Positions 27,013-36,667 of a stretch of DNA of 64,000 nucleotides are shown in pieces. The position numbers and the translations under genes are program-made. This stretch comes from Candidatus Oleimmundimicrobium americanum. Its GTDB lineage: Bacteria; Actinomycetota; Aquicultoria; UBA3085; Oleimmundimicrobiaceae. Under the pieces are notes generated by a model. The model saw nothing but the letters and a program-made list of their open reading frames with translations. It was not told the DNA's origin and made no database searches. Where the stretch lies: positions 1-64,000 of the forward strand of contig DFBH01000074.1 of the NCBI GenBank assembly GCA_002366545.1. Direction: 5' to 3'. Numbering within the stretch: position 1 is the first letter of the stretch; each line of letters opens with the position of its first letter.

Positions 27013-28077
27013 TTAACTAAAACTCGCAAACATCTTTGTAACTTCTGCAACCGCTGCCTTTCCGTGAACCATCGATTCCCCAATATCTTTTGGCCCCTGG
27101 CAAGTCCCCGCTAAAAAAACACCGGGAACATTTGAAAGGTTTGAAAAATAATCTCGTCCCTTATAAAAACCGTACTCATCCTGATCGATTCCAAAAAGGT
27201 CAGCCAGAAATTTTGCATCATCTCGGGGAGACATCCCAACGGATAAAACTACGAGGTCAAACTCCCTCTGAACAACCTCGCCCGTCTCATTGTCCAAACA
27301 TTTAACATGTAAAACACCAGAGTCGGAATATCCGTAAACCTTTGATGGCAAATTTCTTGCAAACTTTATCCCCATCTCCTCACAACTTTTGCGAAGACCC
27401 GAAAAATCTTTGCCGGTTGGCTGAATATCCATATAAAAAATCGTGATATTTGAATCGGGAATTTCAGACTTAATTAGTTTTGATAGTCTAAGCGCATAGG
27501 GGCAGCATACCTTGGAACAATAGCCCCGACCTATACTCTCATCTCTACTCCCGACGCACTGAAAAAAAGCAATTTTCTTTGGAATTGCTCCATCAGTTAA
27601 CCGTCTAATTTTCCCGTCTACCCGGAAAGCTCTCTCGAGATCAATAGCGGTAATGACATTTTTATACTTTCCGTATCCATATTCTTTTTTTTCTTCTGCG
27701 TTAAAGAACGTATAACCCGTTGCAATTACTATCGCTCCAGCCTTTAACGTCAATTCCTCAAAAGATGATTCCTTCCCGGTAGTATGAGATATTCGCAGTT
27801 CAAAATCCCCCGGCTTGCCCGAGAAAGAAACAACTTTAGAGCCCATCCAGACTTTTATCTTGGGGTGTTGATAAGCCTTCAAGGTATCTTCATCGGCCAA
27901 GCACACCAAACATTTATTGCACTTCTCCGTGGCTTTACACGCAAAGTTTACTGCGTGTCCCCCAAGTTGAGTCTCCCTCTCGATAACGTGAACTGCAAAA
28001 CCCGCATCAGCCAGAGTTATCGCGACATTTATGCCGGCAATTCCGCCACCGATGATGACTACTTCTTTTGAGCCCAT
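27013..28077 (-). CDS. Short HdrA-like flavoprotein (QmoA-like)
   Basis: About 354 residues: FAD site IIGGGIAGINVAI, the HdrA cysteine cluster CKATEKCNKCLVC, FFQCVGSRDE and YCSKVCCPYA, and a closing AGTCQGPKDIGESM. It lacks the N-terminal extension and the C-terminal ferredoxin domain of full HdrA, so it resembles QmoA of sulfate reducers. Start ATG 28077 is preferred because AAAGG is correctly spaced. It lies between acsC and the longer HdrA-like gene. It probably holds a flavin and one [4Fe-4S] and completes a split HdrA in the MetVF complex. Confidence 0.85.
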   Translation of the reverse strand: MGSKEVVIIGGGIAGINVAITLADAGFAVHVIERETQLGGHAVNFACKATEKCNKCLVCLADEDTLKAYQHPKIKVWMGSKVVSFSGKPGDFELRISHTTGKESSFEELTLKAGAIVIATGYTFFNAEEKKEYGYGKYKNVITAIDLERAFRVDGKIRRLTDGAIPKKIAFFQCVGSRDESIGRGYCSKVCCPYALRLSKLIKSEIPDSNITIFYMDIQPTGKDFSGLRKSCEEMGIKFARNLPSKVYGYSDSGVLHVKCLDNETGEVVQREFDLVVLSVGMSPRDDAKFLADLFGIDQDEYGFYKGRDYFSNLSNVPGVFLAGTCQGPKDIGESMVHGKAAVAEVTKMFASFS

Positions 28078-28104
28078 TTTGCCCATCCTTTAAGTTTATA
28101 AGAC

Positions 28105-29448
28105 TTATGCGCTTCGACTTTTAAGATAAGCGGGGATATCTCCGGCCTCCCGTGGGCCAACTTCTATTTTCCAATCCGGGAGTTCTTCTTCCAGTTCACC
28201 GCTTATTTGAGCTACGCATCCCGGTATTATCAATTTTCTGTGTTTAACTTTGTCGGTAATCCCACAACGCTTCATGAACGGCCCGATACTTTCGGGCACA
28301 AATTTACCGGCTCCCCAAGCAGTTAAAACCGATAATCCTTCCACGTCCATTATGCAAATCCAAGATGGAATTTTGCTCGCCTCAACCTCACCTGAAACGG
28401 TGAAATAAGTTAAGGAGAAATTGGTGGTAAGAAGCACCGGGGAATCCTCATCCGGTTCCCCGATGGGATAGATTCCCTCTTCAACCTGCATTGGCTTCTG
28501 TGGATCGGTATAGATATTTTGCCTTAAGACATACAGTGGAAGTGCCTTCCAGGCTTCGAGGTCGCTTAAGACGATAATCCCTGCATATTTCATGATACCA
28601 ACGCCGGCAGCCACCGCTTCCATGTAAGGATCATCATACATCTCACAAGGAAAGGTTATTATCGGATACCCAAGGGGTTTAAATTTTTTCTTCAAAGCCG
28701 CACGCCTTATAAAAGTAGCATCTCTTAAACTGTCTTTTATATTTCTTGAACCGGGGTCCAACACTATATCTTTGATCCCCTGTGCGGTTACTTTTTCTAC
28801 CAACTCGGAAAGAATGTTTAAATCTTTAGCCGCAACCGCCAAAGGACAATTCTCCTCTTTGGCAAGGGCAGCCATTTGCTCAAAGTTGCCTTCATTTGCC
28901 GCATAAATAAGAGGTTTGGTCTTAGCGCAAACCGAAAGAGCAGCCTTCATCATCTCGGAATTGTCGGTTATTAACACCAAAGGAAACTCGGTTCCCATGG
29001 CTTTCTTAACAAGCTCGACAAATTTAGCCGAATCATTTGAAGACGATTTAACTGCCACCAAATCAGCCCGAAGAAATTGACCTACTCTCTCAAATTGAGA
29101 ACTCTTTAACTGAGCAAGTTTTTCACCGATTTCCGACTCGCTCATTCCATCATCTACAAGAACAGCAAAGCCCGGCTGATGATAAAAGGTTTTTTCGTGA
29201 CGAAAAAGCACCGCCTCCTCACCAATTTTTAAGGCCTTATCGCCAACACCTATCGTAACAAGGCGGATAGGAGGAGCCGAAGCCTCGGATAGCTCGGCTT
29301 TGGTTTCTTCGGATACATAAGGACACGCATCCAATTGTGCTTTTCCCATCGCAAGTTTCATGGCAAAGGCAAGACAAGTGGGAACACCACATTCCCCGCA
29401 ATTTTTTTGAGGTAATTTTTTGTAAATATCAAGTCCGGTTAACGCCAT
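28105..29448 (-). CDS. acsC: Corrinoid iron-sulfur protein, large subunit
   Basis: About 447 residues. The N-terminal [4Fe-4S] domain reads NCGECGVPTCLAFAMK with a distal CPY, followed by a TIM barrel and a C-terminal cobamide-binding region ending in EVGPREAGDIPAYL. AcsC with AcsD carries the methyl group from AcsE to acetyl-CoA synthase; the iron-sulfur cluster allows reductive reactivation of the cobalt. The start is the ATG at 29448, properly spaced after AAGGAGAG. A 500-nt repeat-filled gap separates it from acsB. Confidence 0.93.
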   Translation of the reverse strand: MALTGLDIYKKLPQKNCGECGVPTCLAFAMKLAMGKAQLDACPYVSEETKAELSEASAPPIRLVTIGVGDKALKIGEEAVLFRHEKTFYHQPGFAVLVDDGMSESEIGEKLAQLKSSQFERVGQFLRADLVAVKSSSNDSAKFVELVKKAMGTEFPLVLITDNSEMMKAALSVCAKTKPLIYAANEGNFEQMAALAKEENCPLAVAAKDLNILSELVEKVTAQGIKDIVLDPGSRNIKDSLRDATFIRRAALKKKFKPLGYPIITFPCEMYDDPYMEAVAAGVGIMKYAGIIVLSDLEAWKALPLYVLRQNIYTDPQKPMQVEEGIYPIGEPDEDSPVLLTTNFSLTYFTVSGEVEASKIPSWICIMDVEGLSVLTAWGAGKFVPESIGPFMKRCGITDKVKHRKLIIPGCVAQISGELEEELPDWKIEVGPREAGDIPAYLKSRSA

Positions 29449-29948
29449 ATACATCTCTCCTTTTAGTCAATTTTAGTTTAAAGTTAAAGGTTTAAAGCTG
29501 ATAGCTCGTTCCCTTACATTCACTCGATGGCCAGTGGCCCACTCCCCGCCCATTGGCGGGTTCGCTCAATAGCTGACTCTCTACTCCATCAGTCGGTAGT
29601 CTCTTAGTGGGGAGTCGGGAGCTTGTTGGCCAGATTGCTAGTTTTGCTATACTCTATATTCCATACTCCATATTCTGCTCGCTCTCTGCTCTATGCTCCA
29701 TGCTCTTTTCACTTTTAAATTTGCAATTTGCATTTCTTTTTTACCCTTAACCCGTTACCCTATTAGTCGGGAGTCTCTTAGTTGGGAGTCGGGAGTTATC
29801 TGGTTTCTTAGCTTCTTGGCTACGTAGCTACTTGGTTTCTAAGTTTCTAAGTCGCTATGTTTCTATGTCACTATGTCGCCAGTTCCCTTTACCCTCTCAA
29901 CTTTCTATCTGCCATTCGCCCCGCCAGAGGCGGGCAGGCATCTACTAA
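29449..29948. repeat. Largest intergenic repeat cluster (acsB-acsC gap)
   Basis: A 500-nt gap with no gene, holding at least five repeat modules. These are a GC hairpin near 29546-29565; agtcggtagtctcttagtgg at 29591-29615 with a variant at 29765-29789; tccatactccatattct at 29660-29676; the long module ttatctggtttctt...gccag at 29796-29882; and the 25-nt palindromic GC module at 29918-29942. It interrupts the CODH/ACS operon. Whether transcription crosses it is unknown. Confidence 0.7.
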
Positions 29949-32150
29949 TTAGAACATCGGTGGCATCTCTAAAGCCGGATGACCCACTTTCTGCAGATAA
30001 GCTATAACTTCTTCCTCTGTACTTGCTACAGTTTCATCCGCTATTTTGTCAAAAAAGTCCGGCATGCCTTCTTCTTTCGCACGTTTCTGAAGCTCAAAGC
30101 GAAGAACATCTTTTAGCTCTTTTGGCATCCAGACAACCCTCTTTAAACCCCCATCAGCAGAAATAAACTTCTTGCTCGTTATATATTGACGACCTATCCC
30201 AATAAACCCGGGGAGCTGAACCCCACCGCCAACAGTGCCAGCGAGGGTCGAGAACTTCATTCCGCAGGGTGTCATTCCGGGAAACTCCCTATTTACTATC
30301 ATCACTCCATTTGCCATCGGAAGAACCGCCACCACACACTCAAAACAACCACACGAAGTCATTGGTTCATCCATCATGGAGTAGGCATTAAAATGCTCGA
30401 TGGCTTGGTTAGATTTTCCATACACAAATTTATTGACGTTTTCCCACTGCCCTTTAACCGCATCTATAATCTCACCCTTTTTAACCGGTTGGTTGGGACC
30501 CGTTGGATTAATTTCATAAGCCGCCTTGCCATCGAGCCAATTGTAAGCCCCACAAAGACCCAACCTTTCAGGGGTAATTATACACACGTGATTTGGGGCA
30601 AAGCTCTGACACAATGTGCAGGAATAAAAAGTATCGACGCTTTCATCATTCATGCCCCGCACTCTTTCATCTCTGTGACAGTAGGTTTTTCTCGCTTCCT
30701 CCATCATCTGGTCAACCTTTTCAGGATCGGTGTAGATTGTAACTTGAACCTTATCCACAATTGCGGGGTAATCCGCGACAAGTTTTGCGATAAGTATCTT
30801 CCCAAAGTGATGAAATTTAAAACCAGCATTCTTTGCCTTTTTGCTAACTCTTGCCCATATAATGTCACGCTGGCCCATATGAAATATTCCCTCAGCACCA
30901 TTAATCATGTGATGAACTTGTCTCTCCAGAACCGATTCAAAATCCTCTTGCATCTTTCTGCCAGCAACATCTATCACTAAACCTATGGGAAGTCTTTCGC
31001 CCTCTTTGATATCATCTATATCTTTACCAACCACCTCAACCTTGCCGTTTTCCACCTCATTCATCTCTTTCATCCTCAAGAATTCAAAGGCATGTGTCTT
31101 TGTTCCGCCAAATTCTACATAGGTATCTTCTCTCCTAATTCTCTCTCCCTCGAAAGCAGAGCCAAAAGAAACGGGAATATCAACTTTGGTAACTTGAATC
31201 TTAAGTCCCCTTACCTCAATTGCCCTTTCAACCAGCTTATCGTGAGGAATGTTTGACACAACGTGCTCATAAGTACAGATGCCTGTTGGAAGAATCTGGG
31301 GAATATCGGTATCAGCAATAGTCGGAAAGCCATAATTTACAGCCGCTACTGCTTGAGCATATTTTTCATCTTCGACCTCGCCTAAAGCCAGAACAAAGGC
31401 AAAAATTCTATTCTTGTTGTAAAGTAATACCTTTCTAAAGTCTCCGGGCTCAACCCCACCGAAGGAAAGCGCGGCGCGAGTTGCAAAACCCGCGGAAAAA
31501 ACAGTCGCGGTAATATCCTTGCCGAAGGGAACGAGACGGGTTTCCCAGCCCATCTGGATACCTTCCTCTTTGAGTTGCTCAGCCATGCTTTTTCCATCGG
31601 CCGAGGCCGACATGAAGACATAAATATTCTTCTCTTGAAGCTCTCGAGCAATCTTTACCGCTATTTCATTTGTGGGAGCTGCTCCAACGCATGCGGCAAA
31701 ACCGGGCGCTGAGCCATCAACAAATTCGACACCTCTTTCTCTCATTATCACGTCATCAGCCGCACCCAACCAAAGATTATCATCAGTTGGTTCCGATGAC
31801 ATTGTATAAGGAGGCGATTCTACATACTTAATTGCTTCAATAATTTCATCCATAAAAAGCGTCGCCATACCGGCATCCAAAGCGGGAGCCAGATACGGTA
31901 GCCAGACTTTCTCTGACGGAACAGGAGGAAGTAAACTCTTGGAATATGCCAAAACCTTCTCCATGTCTCCAAGGGTGGAAACCGCCATCCCGGTAATTGC
32001 ATAAATCACGGGCAGATAGTACCCTGTGTTTGGAAACTCCACCTTTTTGTCGGGTCCATATTTCTCTAAAGCTTCTTTAAGATTTTTTTCCGCCCTCATG
32101 GCTATCTTGTGGGCGCCCCTTATGGCAGCCGAAGCAATAATCTTAGACAA
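29949..32150 (-). CDS. acsB: CO-methylating acetyl-CoA synthase
   Basis: A 733-residue protein of standard length for bacterial AcsB. The A-cluster ligands are visible: four cysteines in YSCTLC, HVCIITP and GLCGAYN, and the Cys-Gly-Cys of TSCGCFECVVA that holds the proximal and distal nickel sites. AcsB joins the methyl group from AcsCD, CO from CODH and CoA into acetyl-CoA. The N-terminal domain that binds CODH is present, unlike archaeal forms. It overlaps the CODH gene by 8 nt. Confidence 0.96.
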   Translation of the reverse strand: MSKIIASAAIRGAHKIAMRAEKNLKEALEKYGPDKKVEFPNTGYYLPVIYAITGMAVSTLGDMEKVLAYSKSLLPPVPSEKVWLPYLAPALDAGMATLFMDEIIEAIKYVESPPYTMSSEPTDDNLWLGAADDVIMRERGVEFVDGSAPGFAACVGAAPTNEIAVKIARELQEKNIYVFMSASADGKSMAEQLKEEGIQMGWETRLVPFGKDITATVFSAGFATRAALSFGGVEPGDFRKVLLYNKNRIFAFVLALGEVEDEKYAQAVAAVNYGFPTIADTDIPQILPTGICTYEHVVSNIPHDKLVERAIEVRGLKIQVTKVDIPVSFGSAFEGERIRREDTYVEFGGTKTHAFEFLRMKEMNEVENGKVEVVGKDIDDIKEGERLPIGLVIDVAGRKMQEDFESVLERQVHHMINGAEGIFHMGQRDIIWARVSKKAKNAGFKFHHFGKILIAKLVADYPAIVDKVQVTIYTDPEKVDQMMEEARKTYCHRDERVRGMNDESVDTFYSCTLCQSFAPNHVCIITPERLGLCGAYNWLDGKAAYEINPTGPNQPVKKGEIIDAVKGQWENVNKFVYGKSNQAIEHFNAYSMMDEPMTSCGCFECVVAVLPMANGVMIVNREFPGMTPCGMKFSTLAGTVGGGVQLPGFIGIGRQYITSKKFISADGGLKRVVWMPKELKDVLRFELQKRAKEEGMPDFFDKIADETVASTEEEVIAYLQKVGHPALEMPPMF

Positions 32151-34104
32151 TTTCCAGATCCCTCCTCATCTCCATGTCGTAAAGCACCCTCTCTTTCTCA
32201 CGATCTATCCCTAAAGCTTTTCTTTTTGCATCAATGTGTTTAATTATTGTCTTGGCCATCTTAAAGGGATCGGGTTCATAAAACCACTTGCCACCCGTCA
32301 TCTCCTTAATATCTTTAAAAAGATAATCCGACACCACCTCACTATTGGCCGTCGGGAAAGAGACACCGAAACCGGTCGGAACTCCGCTGGAAACAAAATA
32401 TTGACCAATGACTACAGCCTTCTCACTCATCCACTCGGGAGCACAACCCGCAGCCGGCACTTCATTTAAATCCTCGCCAAGACCACCTTCTTTAACTATC
32501 TCCGAGGCAGCAATAAGAATCCGGCTGTTATCCACGCACGAACCGCAATGAAGCACGGGAGGAATACCCACTGCCTCGCAGACCTCACGCAAACCGGCAC
32601 CCGCAAGCTCAGCGGCTTCAGGAATAAGCAATCTTTCTTTTGCGCAGCTTATCGCGGCGCACCCGGTCACCAAAACAAGCACATTGTTTGCGATAAGTTC
32701 TTTAACTAAAGTAGTGTGAACATAATCATGTTTAACCCGAGGGTTGTTGCATCCCACAACACCGACAACCCCCTTTATCCTGCCATTGATTATATTATCG
32801 TTTAACGGCTTGTAAGAGGCACGGAACCGTCCACCAAGCAAATACTTTATGGTCTCGTGAGAAAAACCCGCGATTAGGTCAATTTCTTCCTTAGGAATAT
32901 CGACCCTCCCTCTTTTGGGATAATTTTTAATTGCCCGCCTGACGATATCTTTTGCAATTTTAAGAGCGTCGTGATGATTAAACTCTATATGTGTAGCACC
33001 CAAAATCTTACCCTTCGCTGAGGTGGTAATTACCTCAGTGTGATAACATTTAGCCACAGTGGGCAGAGATTGCATGATACATTGAACATCGACAACCATG
33101 ACATCAACCGCACCTGTGGCAATAGCCAGTTCCTGCTGTAAGAAGTTACCGGCTACCGGAACACCTTTGCGCATCAAAAGCTCGTTTGCCGTACAACATA
33201 TGCCGGCAATATTTATACCCTTAGCGCCCACCTTTTTAGCCTCTTCGATCAGCTCGGAGTCACTTGCAGCAGCAACTATCATCTCCGAAAGCAACGGCTC
33301 ATGACCGTGAACTATTACGTTAACTTGATTCTCTTTAAGAACTCCTAAATTCACCTTTGACCTGACTGGAGCGGGAACACCAAAGAGGATATCCTGTAAT
33401 TCGGTTGCCATCATAGAGCCACCCCAACCATCGGCCAAAGAGGTTCGGCAACCATGAAGCAAGATGTTTTTATAGTCCTGGTCAACTCCCATGTGAGTTC
33501 GATGCATCGTTTCCACTATTTCGCGATCTACCCCTCGGGGAGATATGCCTTCTTTTCTCCAACGCTCTTGTCTTTTCTCCGGAGCCTGTTTTACAAAAAT
33601 TATCTCACCTTGTTGCTTCCCCATCTCAGCAAGAGCTTTCTCGCCCAACTCCAGAGCTATCTGGTTTTTATCCTTACCCTCCATATTAATATCAAAAATT
33701 TTGGCCAACGCATGCAACTTTTCTTCATTCTTAATTTCATAACCAGGTGCCTCACCCTTCGCGGCAGCAATAAAAGTAAATATGACCTCTCTAGCGTGAT
33801 CAGAGTGTGCGGCCGCGCCGGCGGCTATCATTCGAGCAAAATTTCTGGCCGCCACCGTAGAGGCAGTGGCACCACAAACTCCCGTCCTCGTCTCAGTTAC
33901 CCTGCAAGGACCCATTGAGCACACTCTGCAACAAGTCCCACCGGCGCCAAATGAACATGGCTTAAGGGAAGCAACCCTTTCAAAGACGGTCTCTGCCCCA
34001 TCCTTTCTGGCCTTATCTATCATTTTGGCGCTTGCCGTGCAGCTGGTTTGCGTGCTTGCCGCAGGGTAAAATTTACTTTCTCCTTTTTTGCTTTGCTTTT
34101 TCAT
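32143..34104 (-). CDS. acsA: Carbon monoxide dehydrogenase catalytic subunit
   Basis: The 653-residue Ni-Fe CODH carries the B/D-cluster cysteines near the N-terminus (GTCCRVCSMGPCRV and GVCGA), and C-cluster motifs such as GICCTANELL, VTGCAAISCAKE and HCGSCVDNSR. It reduces CO2 to CO, which travels to AcsB. Length fits the bifunctional CODH/ACS form. It overlaps the NuoG-like gene upstream by 4 nt and acsB downstream by 8 nt, so the redox module, CODH and ACS are made from one message. Confidence 0.96.
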   Translation of the reverse strand: MKKQSKKGESKFYPAASTQTSCTASAKMIDKARKDGAETVFERVASLKPCSFGAGGTCCRVCSMGPCRVTETRTGVCGATASTVAARNFARMIAAGAAAHSDHAREVIFTFIAAAKGEAPGYEIKNEEKLHALAKIFDINMEGKDKNQIALELGEKALAEMGKQQGEIIFVKQAPEKRQERWRKEGISPRGVDREIVETMHRTHMGVDQDYKNILLHGCRTSLADGWGGSMMATELQDILFGVPAPVRSKVNLGVLKENQVNVIVHGHEPLLSEMIVAAASDSELIEEAKKVGAKGINIAGICCTANELLMRKGVPVAGNFLQQELAIATGAVDVMVVDVQCIMQSLPTVAKCYHTEVITTSAKGKILGATHIEFNHHDALKIAKDIVRRAIKNYPKRGRVDIPKEEIDLIAGFSHETIKYLLGGRFRASYKPLNDNIINGRIKGVVGVVGCNNPRVKHDYVHTTLVKELIANNVLVLVTGCAAISCAKERLLIPEAAELAGAGLREVCEAVGIPPVLHCGSCVDNSRILIAASEIVKEGGLGEDLNEVPAAGCAPEWMSEKAVVIGQYFVSSGVPTGFGVSFPTANSEVVSDYLFKDIKEMTGGKWFYEPDPFKMAKTIIKHIDAKRKALGIDREKERVLYDMEMRRDLEIV

Positions 34105-36650
34105 TTGGCGACTCCTTCTTTTGAAACACTCACAGCAATTAACCGATCTTGCGGGCTCTTTAATTTTAAATCTATGCCATCGCTCGATAGAACACCTTGT
34201 TTATTGTGGCAACTGGGCATAAAAAACATCCCCTTGGGCAAGAAATCAAGTATCTTCGCCGAGGTTATAACCTTGCCCCGTCTCGATTTAACCGTGACTT
34301 TGCAGCCATCCTCAAGCCCCAAAGACGCAGCATCATCTGAATTAAAAACAACATAATCTCCCATGTTTGGTTCAAGCTCAGATAGTTTGGAATTTTTTGT
34401 TCTAACTCCATCATAGAACCCAAACGTTGTTTCTCCAACAATTAAAGTATAAGGATATTTTTTATCAGGCTCTTCACCGGAAATCTTGGGCTCCACTAAG
34501 GTGAACTTATATGTATTTTTTTCGATTTTCTTTGGGATAGAAACCAGAGACTTTATTTCCTTGGCAATCTCCTTTTCAGAAGAGTAGTCCATGGTGTAAT
34601 TTACTTTTTTGGACAAGGCGACTACCGTTTCCCAATCAGCTTGGACCAAAGGTTCAATGGCTGTCCTAACTTCTTTTGTCCGATATTCCATATTAACAAT
34701 GGTCCCATTGCTTTCAGCTAAAGTTACGCCCGGCAACACAACATCGGCCAATTTTGCAGTTTCCGTCAAAAAGGTATCTTGAACCACCAGGAAATCTAAG
34801 GATGAAAACGACTTAGCCACGCTGGAAGAGTTGGGAAGTTGAGCAACCGGATCTGCCCCAATTATATACATTCCAAGAATGGATGAACCCATTCCGTCCA
34901 GCATCTCCTTAATAGAAAGTCCGGCTTCTTTGGAAAGCTTTACTCCCCAGGCCTTTTCAAAATCGCTCCCGGCTTCATCCGCTTTTCTTACACCCGGATA
35001 AAATTCAGCCAACGCTCCCATGTAAACCGTGCCCCACAGATTAGAAGAGAGAAGGCACGGAAGAACGCTCGCTTTGGTTTTACCTGTTAAAAGAGAGATG
35101 TCGGCAATCAATTCCATGGTTTGAGGGCTTACCGTCTCGGCCCCAAAGATTATAACCGTCTTCTTCCCTTCGCCATAGAGCTTTGCGGCTTCCTTTAAAA
35201 CATCTTTAGAAATTCCCGACTCTCTTTCCACCGTTTCCATCTTCAATTTGCCAAGAGATTTCTTTAAGTCCTCAAATTTACCGCATTTCTTGGCAAATTC
35301 TTCATCATAAACCTTACCGTCAAGTAACTCTTTCAAAAGCCCGCTTAAAACAAACTCATTGGAGCCGGCCATTGACTGAATGTGTATATCAGCTTTCTCA
35401 GAAATTTTTGTCCTTCCGGCATCTACAACTACCAGCTTTGCCCCGTTTGAAAGCGCTCTTTTTACTGCTACACCCACGCGAGGATAGGCCACTGTAACAT
35501 CCGCGTTTACGAGCAAGAGAGCATCGGCTTCTTCAATGTTTTCCATTGAAACAACGGCTCCATCTCCCAGCGCTTCGTATAAATCAACCAAAGCGGGAAA
35601 ACCGAGAAGTCTGGCGGAACTATCAATGTTATTCGTCCCAATCCCGGCCCTTAAAAACTTTTGGAATAAGTAAGCAACCTCGTTTGTGTTCCCCGCACCA
35701 ATAAAACCACCAATCCTATTTGCCCCATGGGCTTTTCTTATATCAAGAAGACGCTCTGCCGCAAACTCAAAGGCCTCTTCGTAGGTGCTCTCAGTTAAAA
35801 CCCCGTTCTTTTTAATTAAAGGCTTGGTAATTCGCTTGGAGCTTTCCACAAAATCCCATCCAAATCTGCCCTTTGCGCAAAGAAAATCTCCGAGGCTCTC
35901 GCCGGTTGCTCTCATAATCTGCCCATCTACGGTACCAAATACGAGGTCACAGCCACAACCGCAATAAGAGCAGACCGTTTTAGTCTCTTCCATCTCCCAT
36001 TCTCGCCCACGAAAACGCCTATCAACTTCAAGCAGCGCACCAACGGGACAAACCGCAAGACAACTGCCGCAGAAATCACAGCCCGATTCCTGCAGGGGCT
36101 TATCCATTGGTGTCGCCACTTTGGTAACCATACCCCGCTTTACAAAATCGATAACATCTGCCCCCTGTGTTTTGCAAATTCCCACACATCGTCCGCACAA
36201 AATACAGAGATTGTAATTCCTCTCTATAAAAGGATTGCTTCTGTCAATCTCGTAACCGGGATCCTTCATTGAAAAAGCGGTTTTCTCAATCCCAAGCTCA
36301 TAAGCATACTTCTGAAGCTCACAAGCCCCGTTTTTATCACAACTCATACAATCACCGGGATGATTTGAAAGTATCAGCTCCAGAACAAAACGTCTGGCTT
36401 CCCGAACTTTCTCGGTATCAGTATCAATCACCATTCCATCCTTAACTTTCCGAGCGCATGAGGCCACGAGCCCTTTGGCCCCCTCAATCTCGACCAAACA
36501 AACTCTACACGACCCCGTACTGGGCAAGCATTCACAATAACAGAGATGGGGGATGTCTATCCCCGCCATCTTGGCCGCCTGAATGATGAGTATCCCTTCA
36601 GGAACCTTTGCTTCTTTTCCATTTATCATTACGGTGATTTGCTCACTCAA
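34101..36650 (-). CDS. NuoG/FdhA-like iron-sulfur subunit lacking catalytic residues
   Basis: The 849-residue protein has the same layout as FdhA: [2Fe-2S] (CRVCLVEIEG), HPGDCMSCDKNGACEL, two [4Fe-4S] motifs (CILCGRCVGIC, CDFCGSCLAVC), CSYCGCGC and the molybdopterin-type fold. At the active site, FdhA has NIDHCARL-Sec-His, whereas this protein has NIDSSARLLG, so Sec is replaced by Leu349 and His by Gly350. It cannot be a formate dehydrogenase by the known mechanism. It probably acts as an electron-wiring NuoG-like subunit with the E, F and F' genes upstream, next to CODH. Confidence 0.85.
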   Translation of the reverse strand: MSEQITVMINGKEAKVPEGILIIQAAKMAGIDIPHLCYCECLPSTGSCRVCLVEIEGAKGLVASCARKVKDGMVIDTDTEKVREARRFVLELILSNHPGDCMSCDKNGACELQKYAYELGIEKTAFSMKDPGYEIDRSNPFIERNYNLCILCGRCVGICKTQGADVIDFVKRGMVTKVATPMDKPLQESGCDFCGSCLAVCPVGALLEVDRRFRGREWEMEETKTVCSYCGCGCDLVFGTVDGQIMRATGESLGDFLCAKGRFGWDFVESSKRITKPLIKKNGVLTESTYEEAFEFAAERLLDIRKAHGANRIGGFIGAGNTNEVAYLFQKFLRAGIGTNNIDSSARLLGFPALVDLYEALGDGAVVSMENIEEADALLLVNADVTVAYPRVGVAVKRALSNGAKLVVVDAGRTKISEKADIHIQSMAGSNEFVLSGLLKELLDGKVYDEEFAKKCGKFEDLKKSLGKLKMETVERESGISKDVLKEAAKLYGEGKKTVIIFGAETVSPQTMELIADISLLTGKTKASVLPCLLSSNLWGTVYMGALAEFYPGVRKADEAGSDFEKAWGVKLSKEAGLSIKEMLDGMGSSILGMYIIGADPVAQLPNSSSVAKSFSSLDFLVVQDTFLTETAKLADVVLPGVTLAESNGTIVNMEYRTKEVRTAIEPLVQADWETVVALSKKVNYTMDYSSEKEIAKEIKSLVSIPKKIEKNTYKFTLVEPKISGEEPDKKYPYTLIVGETTFGFYDGVRTKNSKLSELEPNMGDYVVFNSDDAASLGLEDGCKVTVKSRRGKVITSAKILDFLPKGMFFMPSCHNKQGVLSSDGIDLKLKSPQDRLIAVSVSKEGVAK

Positions 36651-36667
36651 CTCTTCTCCTCCTTTAG

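Noticed and set aside
29449..29948. CRISPR array or insertion sequence in the acsB-acsC gap
   Set aside because: Repeats are of different lengths, not regularly spaced, and no transposase, spacer pattern or target duplication is visible.
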